Shown in pieces: positions 6,839 through 8,907 of a stretch of DNA of 8,907 bases. Both the position numbers and the translations under genes were made by a program. Numbering within the stretch: position 1 is the first letter of the stretch; the number at the start of each line of letters is the position of its first letter. Under the pieces are notes generated by a model. It was not told the DNA's origin and made no database searches. It saw nothing but the letters and a program-made list of their open reading frames with translations. This stretch comes from Coriobacteriia bacterium (GTDB lineage Bacteria > Actinomycetota > Coriobacteriia > Anaerosomatales > JAUVQN01): contig JAUVQN010000050.1 in the NCBI GenBank assembly GCA_030598125.1, positions 1-8,907 on the forward strand, read 5' to 3'.

Positions 6839-6840
6839 CG

Positions 6841-7491
6841 GTGGACTGGGAGACCACGCGCGAGGCGCTCGCGCTGGGAGCGGCCGCATTCGGCGTCGGG
6901 CTCTCGGGGGCGATGTCGCCGGGGCCGTACCTCACCGTGACGGTCACGCGGACCCTGCAGAAGGGACGCGCCTCCGCCTTCCTCATGCTCGTGGGTCATG
7001 CCGTCCTCGAAGCGCTCCTGCTCGTGGGGTTCGCCTTCGGTCTCCAGCACTTCCTCAACCGGCCGACCGTCGCGACACTGCTCGCGCTCGTGGGGGGCGC
7101 CGTGCTCGTGTGGATGGGCTTCGGACTGCTCAAGGGAGCCGTCCGGGGGACGATAGACCCGGAGGTGGACGCGGACGCCGAGGAGTCTCGCTTCGGCCCG
7201 GTCGTGCACGGCGCCCTGGTCAGCCTCTCCAACCCCTACTGGACGCTCTGGTGGGCGACGATCGGCGTAAAGCTCGCCTCGGACGGACTCGCGATCGGGC
7301 CCATCGGCGTCGTCGCGTTCTTCGTCGGGCACGAGCTCGCGGACATCTCGTGGTACGGAGCGGTGATCCTCACCGTCTCTTCGGGGAGACGGCTGATCTC
7401 GGGACACATCTACCGCATGATCATCGGCGGACTCGCCGTCTTCCTGCTGGTGCTCGGCGCGAGCTTCGTCTGGGAGGGGATCGCCGGGTAG
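6841..7491 (+). CDS. LysE/RhtB-superfamily membrane exporter
   Basis: A 216-residue integral membrane protein with about six hydrophobic segments (roughly 8-31, 44-68, 76-100, 121-146, 150-178, 188-212). The first contains SGAMSPGP (22-29), the hallmark of LysE/RhtB exporters, which typically expel amino acids or small solutes using the ion gradient. The second half has SLSNPYWTLWW (128-138) and GHELADISWY (163-172); GH also occurs at 52-53 with Glu57, which suggests the pseudo-symmetric halves of this superfamily. The acidic loop at 106-115 separates the halves. An in-frame frame extends upstream inside the glycosyltransferase gene; I chose GTG 6841 because of its ribosome binding site and because the residues before it do not look like this family. 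Second gene of a two-gene operon. The transported substrate is unknown. Confidence 0.9.
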   Translation: MDWETTREALALGAAAFGVGLSGAMSPGPYLTVTVTRTLQKGRASAFLMLVGHAVLEALLLVGFAFGLQHFLNRPTVATLLALVGGAVLVWMGFGLLKGAVRGTIDPEVDADAEESRFGPVVHGALVSLSNPYWTLWWATIGVKLASDGLAIGPIGVVAFFVGHELADISWYGAVILTVSSGRRLISGHIYRMIIGGLAVFLLVLGASFVWEGIAG

Positions 7492-7541
7492 GCGCGTCCT
7501 GAAGAGATGCGCGGCCGCCGTGGGGAGGCGCGGGCACGGAA

Positions 7542-7572
7542 AGGGGCCCCGGACATGCCGTCCGGGGCCCCT
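7542..7572. terminator. Strong 12-bp hairpin terminator between convergent exporter and groEL
   Basis: AGGGGCCCCGGA (7542-7553), loop CATGCCG, then TCCGGGGCCCCT (7561-7572): a perfect 12-bp stem. It lies 28 nt past the groEL stop and 50 nt past the exporter stop. On the minus strand the stem runs into a short TTT, favouring groEL termination; on the plus strand no T-tract follows. Probably bidirectional. Confidence 0.8.
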
Positions 7573-7600
7573 CGTCGAGTCTGGATGCGCAGCGCGAGCG

Positions 7601-8907
<1,307 letters not shown>

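Noticed and set aside
6526..6840. Longer start for the LysE-like exporter inside the glycosyltransferase gene
   Set aside because: The added 105 residues are Arg/His-rich and unlike any exporter N-terminus. They are the shadow of glycosyltransferase codons; GTG 6841 has a ribosome binding site.

Overview
The window reads as a GC-rich bacterial chromosome segment, most likely from an actinomycetote, perhaps an anaerobic Coriobacteriia-like lineage. The grounds are the strong G/C third-position bias, a GuaB3-type IMP dehydrogenase-related protein (typical of Actinomycetota), a cell-wall amidase carrying cell-wall-binding repeat 2 (CWB2) modules, GTG and TTG starts with strong Shine-Dalgarno sequences, and GC-rich hairpin terminators. 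The taxonomic call is an inference. No mobile element, CRISPR array, tRNA or rRNA is visible, and no gap between genes exceeds about 225 bases.

Layout. Positions 1-2444, minus strand: a purine operon, guaB3 then guaA. guaA is cut by the left window edge. A near-consensus promoter (TTGACA, 17 bp, TAGTGT) and a 14-bp perfect palindrome precede guaB3. Positions 2669-4435, plus strand: a secreted zinc N-acetylmuramoyl-L-alanine amidase with three CWB2 repeats, divergent from guaB3. Positions 4495-5559, minus strand: the P-loop ATPase/GTPase YchF, convergent with the amidase. Positions 5699-7491, plus strand: a two-gene unit of a GT4 glycosyltransferase and a LysE-like membrane exporter, divergent from ychF. 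Positions 7601-8907, minus strand: groEL, cut by the right window edge, convergent with the exporter across a strong 12-bp hairpin terminator.

How the genes fit together. The minus strand carries housekeeping genes (chaperonin, YchF, GMP biosynthesis). The plus strand carries envelope-related genes: a wall hydrolase, a probable glycolipid-type glycosyltransferase and an exporter. I see no dedicated novel pathway or defence system.

The most notable observation is in guaB3. Its reading frame is interrupted by an amber codon (TAG, 1476-1478). The same frame then continues for 67 further residues that match the conserved C-terminus of the GuaB3 family, up to a TGA. All five other genes whose 3' ends are visible terminate with TAG, so TAG looks like a normal stop here. 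The interruption is therefore most simply a nonsense mutation or a sequence error. Readthrough or recoding is the less likely but more exciting alternative.
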